From Bacteroidales bacterium (GTDB taxonomy: Bacteria > Bacteroidota > Bacteroidia > Bacteroidales > DTU049), in assembly GCA_030017935.1 (NCBI GenBank), contig JASEGF010000069.1, forward strand, positions 1 to 9,463: a stretch of 9,463 nt of DNA, read 5' to 3'. Below, piece by piece: positions 6,584 through 9,463 of this stretch. Numbering within the stretch: position 1 is the first letter of the stretch; every line of letters starts with the position of its first letter. Both the position numbers and the translations under genes were made by a program. The notes beneath the pieces were generated by a model, which saw only the letters and a program-made list of their open reading frames with translations, searched no databases and was not told the DNA's origin.

Positions 6584-8449
6584 ATGAGAAAAATATTAAA
6601 TCTAATTTTATTGATGGTTTTAGCTAATATGATTTTTGCTCAGGAGTATTTAACTCCACTTAATTATAATCCGTATTTAATGAATTATAAAATATCTAAT
6701 GACAAAACTTACAATAAATCTATTAATCAAATAAAATTACCTGTTGTAATTGATTTAGCTAATAATTATGGTTTCCCACCAAATAGATTTTTTACAGATA
6801 GCACAGCATTTTGCAATAATGAATATTCGTATTATCCATTTACTAATGGCATCATCACATTGGATGCATTAGACAAATCAGGGAAAATCTATGAGCATGC
6901 GCAGTTTACTCCTTTTCCGGCTGACACTCTTACTTCATGTTATATTAGATTAGATAGTTTCTTTGTGGGCGTTGCACATCCATTACACATTAGTGATTCT
7001 ATTTATTTTAGTTTTGCTTTTCAGCCTCAGGGCCTTGGTGATGCTCCTGAAACTAAAGATTCTTTAATTTTGGAATTCTATGATAGCATAAATCAAATTT
7101 GGCATCAAATGTGGGCATTTGAAGGTATGACCTTACAATCTTTTATTGACTCTTTCGGTAAACCATGGAAAGTAGTGATGATACCTATATTAGATGATTA
7201 TTTTTTAAATTCACATTTTAGATTTAGATTTCGTAATTATGCTAGCATAGCAGATAATCAAATTCCTAATTGGAATGGTAATGGTGATATATGGAATATT
7301 GATTATATAATTATTAATAAAAATAGACACCGAGACGACACATTGCCAGTAGATTTGACTTTCAGAGGGCAGAAATATTCTTTATTAAAAAATTATGTGT
7401 CTATGCCTTGGAAACAATTTTTAGCTGATGCTAATGCAGAAATGGCTACAGGTTTTTCTGTTCCTTATTCTAATTATTCTAACCAGACTTGTAATGTTAC
7501 AGAATATATTAATATTGTTGATAAAGCGGGCGTAGGAACACCATATAATCCATCTTTGAGTGCACTGAATGTTTCCCCTTTTTCTGATACAATCTTTGCT
7601 AGAAATTCTTTACCTTATATATTTAATACAGATTCAGATAGTACTGCTGAGTTTATAGTTACTTTTGCTATTAATACTGCCACTATTCCTGATACTATTA
7701 CTCAAAATGATACTATTAAATTTAATCAAAATTTTTATAATTATTTCGCTTATGATTGCGGAATACCTACTGCAGGATATGGTTTATCTGGTTATAATGC
7801 TAAGCTGGCTTATAAATTTAAATTAAATTCTCCAGATACTCTTAGAACAATTCAAATTTTTTTTAATCCTTTATCATCAATGGTTGATTATGATTATTTT
7901 AGCTTGTGTGTATGGAATGATCTTAATGGTACACCAGGTAATATCATTTATCAAGAAGATAAGCTTTTACCTCAAAATATTGATGAACTTGGGAAATTTT
8001 ATAATTATATTTTAACCCAACCTGTAGCTTTACCTTCGGGAATATTTTATATAGGATTTGAACAATATCAAAATAATAATATTAATATTGGCTTTGATAT
8101 GAATAATGATGCTCATCAGTTTGTTTTTTATAATGTAGATGGCACATGGAGAAATTCTCAATTTAGTGGTGCTTTGATGATGAGACCTATTATTGGAGAT
8201 AATCCTTATCCTTATATTTCATCTACATGTAATTATGAAAGTCTCCCTGAGATTAGTGTTTATCCTAATCCTGTTTCTGTAAATTCTTATGTTAATATTT
8301 TAGCTCCAAATCTGGAGCAATGGCAATTATTTGATATTAGTGGCCAATTAATATCTTCTGGGAATTCTAATCATTTTTCTATTGCAAACTCAGGTATATA
8401 CATTCTTAGAATTAATGAAACTTATAATTATAAAATTGTAGTATTTTAA
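6584..8449 (+). CDS. Secreted protein with C-terminal T9SS type A sorting domain
   Basis: A 621-residue exported protein of unknown function. A signal peptide spans 1-19 (KILNLILLMVLANMIFA, then Q20). Residues about 115-245 are beta-rich and look like a jelly-roll/lectin-like fold: SIYFSFAFQPQGLGD (139-153), DSLILEFYD (159-167), HFRFRFRNYAS (211-221), GDIWNIDYIIINKNR (234-248). A second beta-rich section, 385-537, contains FSLCVWNDLNGTPGNIIY (439-456) and GIFYIGFEQY (486-495). The C-terminus from 556 is a T9SS type A sorting domain: ISVYPNPVS (557-565), LFDISGQLISSG (587-598), SGIYILRI (604-611) and a terminal KIVVF. Known T9SS cargo lose this domain on export and are released or anchored through anionic LPS. 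No protease or glycosidase catalytic motif is evident, so a structural, adhesive or binding role is more likely than an enzymatic one. From memory, proteins with the FQPQGLGD...WNIDY core are widespread in Bacteroidota. Confidence 0.88.
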   Translation: MRKILNLILLMVLANMIFAQEYLTPLNYNPYLMNYKISNDKTYNKSINQIKLPVVIDLANNYGFPPNRFFTDSTAFCNNEYSYYPFTNGIITLDALDKSGKIYEHAQFTPFPADTLTSCYIRLDSFFVGVAHPLHISDSIYFSFAFQPQGLGDAPETKDSLILEFYDSINQIWHQMWAFEGMTLQSFIDSFGKPWKVVMIPILDDYFLNSHFRFRFRNYASIADNQIPNWNGNGDIWNIDYIIINKNRHRDDTLPVDLTFRGQKYSLLKNYVSMPWKQFLADANAEMATGFSVPYSNYSNQTCNVTEYINIVDKAGVGTPYNPSLSALNVSPFSDTIFARNSLPYIFNTDSDSTAEFIVTFAINTATIPDTITQNDTIKFNQNFYNYFAYDCGIPTAGYGLSGYNAKLAYKFKLNSPDTLRTIQIFFNPLSSMVDYDYFSLCVWNDLNGTPGNIIYQEDKLLPQNIDELGKFYNYILTQPVALPSGIFYIGFEQYQNNNINIGFDMNNDAHQFVFYNVDGTWRNSQFSGALMMRPIIGDNPYPYISSTCNYESLPEISVYPNPVSVNSYVNILAPNLEQWQLFDISGQLISSGNSNHFSIANSGIYILRINETYNYKIVVF

Positions 8450-8458
8450 TTTCTTTTT

Positions 8459-9139
8459 ATGTATAAAAAAAATAAAATAACTATTAAAGAATTACCTAAT
8501 ATTGAAAGACCAAGAGAAAAATTAATTAAATATGGTCCAGATAAACTATCTGACCAAGAATTATTAGCTATTCTTTTACGTTCAGGTACTAAAGACGAAA
8601 ATGTTTTAGATTTAGCAGGCAATATTTTAAAAAAATTTTCTAAAGATAAATTACCTTATTTAAATTATAATGATTTAAAAGTTTATCCTGGATTAGGACC
8701 AGCTAAAGCTTGCGAAATAATTGCTTGTTTCGAATTAGGAAAAAGATTTTTAAAAGATAAGCAAACTAGACTCTATATGAAGCCTTCTCAAGTATGGGAA
8801 GCTTTGAAAGATATTAGAGAAAGTAAAAAAGAACATTTTGTTATTTTTTATTTAGATACTAAAAATCAAGAAATCACTCAAGAAATTATTTCTATAGGTA
8901 CTCTAAATGCTAGTTTAGTTCATCCAAGAGAAGTTTTCGAACCTGCTGTCAAAAACCTTGCTTCTCAGATTATTGTAGCTCATAATCATCCATCTGGGGA
9001 TAATACTCCTTCACAAGAAGACATAAATATTACTCAAAAATTGGTTGAATCTGGTAAAATTCTTGGTATTGAGGTTTTAGACCATGTTATTGTTTCTAAA
9101 AATGACTTTTTTAGTTTTAGAGATAATAAATTAATATAA
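8459..9139 (+). CDS. radC: RadC/YicR family JAB-domain protein (UPF0758)
   Basis: A 226-residue cytoplasmic protein of normal family length (E. coli YicR/RadC is 222). The N-terminus has ELPNIERPREKLIKYGPDKLSDQELLAILLRSGT (11-44), typical of the UPF0758 domain. A helix-hairpin-helix-like YPGLGPAKA (76-84) suggests DNA binding. The C-terminal half is the JAB/MPN-like domain with VHPREVFEPA (154-163) and the metal-binding JAMM motif HNHPSGDNTPSQED (175-188), with H175, H177 and D188 intact. Despite the name, a role in recombination repair has not been established for the family. The start lies 9 bp after the cargo-gene stop with no space for a promoter, so radC is probably co-transcribed with the secreted protein, an unrelated function. 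Confidence 0.95.
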   Translation: MYKKNKITIKELPNIERPREKLIKYGPDKLSDQELLAILLRSGTKDENVLDLAGNILKKFSKDKLPYLNYNDLKVYPGLGPAKACEIIACFELGKRFLKDKQTRLYMKPSQVWEALKDIRESKKEHFVIFYLDTKNQEITQEIISIGTLNASLVHPREVFEPAVKNLASQIIVAHNHPSGDNTPSQEDINITQKLVESGKILGIEVLDHVIVSKNDFFSFRDNKLI

Positions 9140-9157
9140 AAAAAGATTAAAAAAAAA

Positions 9158-9189
9158 TTTGGTAGGATAAAAAAAAGTTAATACTTTTG
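9158..9189 (+). promoter_or_regulatory. Upstream acpP-region promoter P1
   Basis: TTTG at 9158-9161 and TACTTTTG at 9182-9189 match the Bacteroidota -33 and -7 elements with a 20-base gap, close to the preferred spacing. It would start transcription near 9195, giving a leader of about 217 bases before acpP, or a separate small RNA. The block TTTGGTAGGATAAAAAAAA is nearly repeated at P2. Confidence 0.65.
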
Positions 9190-9230
9190 CACTCTCAAAA
9201 AAAGGGGAAAGGGTAGATAGAGATGATGGA

Positions 9231-9246
9231 GGCTATAGTGGTAGCC
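9231..9246 (+). other. Small stem-loop in the purine-rich acpP leader
   Basis: GGCTAT (9231-9236) pairs with GTAGCC (9241-9246), five Watson-Crick pairs and one G-T, closing a 4-base loop. It is not followed by a T-run, so it is not an intrinsic terminator. Flanking it, TTGCAC (9187-9192) and GTGCAA (9266-9271) form a longer-range inverted repeat. It could be part of a structured leader RNA; chance cannot be excluded. Confidence 0.35.
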
Positions 9247-9352
9247 ATATGGAAGGGAGAGAGGGGTGCAATCAAAAGAGATGGGTAAAAGAGCAAGTAG
9301 AGCAAAAAAATAGGATTGGGAAAAAATTTTTTTTAAAATAAGTGAAAAAAAA

Positions 9353-9384
9353 TTTGGTGGGATAAAAAAAAATATATAATTTTG
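9353..9384 (+). promoter_or_regulatory. Proximal acpP promoter P2
   Basis: TTTG at 9353-9356 and TAATTTTG at 9377-9384 match the -33 and -7 consensus with the same 20-base gap as P1. Transcription would start near 9390, about 22 bases before the acpP ATG. This is the likely main promoter of the gene. Confidence 0.7.
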
Positions 9385-9411
9385 CCAAACCAATTTTAAA
9401 AAAATAAAACT

Positions 9412-9463
9412 ATGAGTCAAATTGAAGAAAAAGTAAAAGCTATCATCGTAGACAAATTAGGAA
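9412..9463 (+). CDS. acpP: Acyl carrier protein, N-terminal 17 residues (cut by window edge)
   Basis: The visible start MSQIEEKVKAIIVDKLG is the characteristic opening of fatty-acid-synthesis acyl carrier protein (compare the usual pattern of a short polar start, then VKxIIxxxLG). ACP is a small acidic cytoplasmic protein of about 78 residues that carries growing acyl chains on a phosphopantetheine arm; the modified serine lies beyond the window. The start is supported by a strong promoter match about 28 bases upstream. In many bacteria acpP is followed by fabF, which cannot be checked here. Confidence 0.88.
   Translation, partial: MSQIEEKVKAIIVDKLG

Larger units (their letters stand above)
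9140..9411. other. Upstream region of acpP with duplicated promoter and purine-rich spacer
   Basis: These 272 bp lie between radC and acpP. Two near-identical promoter blocks, annotated separately, are exactly 195 bp apart. The stretch between them (about 9197-9326) is strongly purine-biased on the plus strand, with only about 25 pyrimidines in 130 bases. It contains a small hairpin, GGCTAT (9231-9236) with GTAGCC (9241-9246), one G-T pair, 4-base loop. A T-run follows at 9327-9334 but with no GC-rich stem before it. No gene of normal size is supported here. Confidence 0.6.

Noticed and set aside
9178..9420. An 80-codon minus-strand open frame
   Set aside because: It overlaps the acpP start and both promoters. 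Its Phe/Leu/Ser-rich translation is explained by the purine bias of the opposite strand.

Overview
The window is AT-rich and codes in the style of the Bacteroidota. Recognisable genes start without Shine-Dalgarno sequences. Matches to the Bacteroidota promoter -7 element TAnnTTTG lie upstream of most transcription units. The window also carries a type IX secretion (T9SS) component, PorT, beside a T9SS cargo protein, and T9SS is confined to this phylum. I cannot name the genus.

Left arm (1-3316, minus strand). Reading in the direction of transcription, lptB (the ATPase of lipopolysaccharide transport) is followed after 9 bp by purD (the GAR synthetase of purine synthesis), then after 37 bp by a multi-pass membrane protein that may belong to the DUF6427 group. 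These three look like one operon. Beyond it, at the window edge, is the N-terminal part of an unidentified small acidic protein with its own promoter.

Middle (3317-5778, plus strand). A stand-alone endonuclease-like domain (HsdR N-terminal type) is divergent from lptB. It is followed by 546 bp without a gene. That gap holds a degenerate family of ATTTGTG-containing repeats, the clearest unexplained structure in the middle of the window. A Wzx-type polysaccharide flippase follows, with no other polysaccharide genes visible around it.

Right arm (5779-9463, plus strand). porT comes first, then a 621-residue secreted protein with a C-terminal T9SS sorting domain, then radC only 9 bp further on. 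The last 52 bases are the start of acpP (acyl carrier protein). The 272 bp between radC and acpP contain two near-identical promoters exactly 195 bp apart, separated by a strongly purine-rich stretch. This predicts either a long alternative acpP leader or a small RNA.

Most of the window is housekeeping or envelope biology: LPS transport, polysaccharide export, T9SS and fatty-acid synthesis. I see no new multi-gene defence or mobile system. The parts most worth a second look are the duplicated acpP promoter with its spacer, the repeat-bearing gap before the flippase, and the porT/cargo pair.
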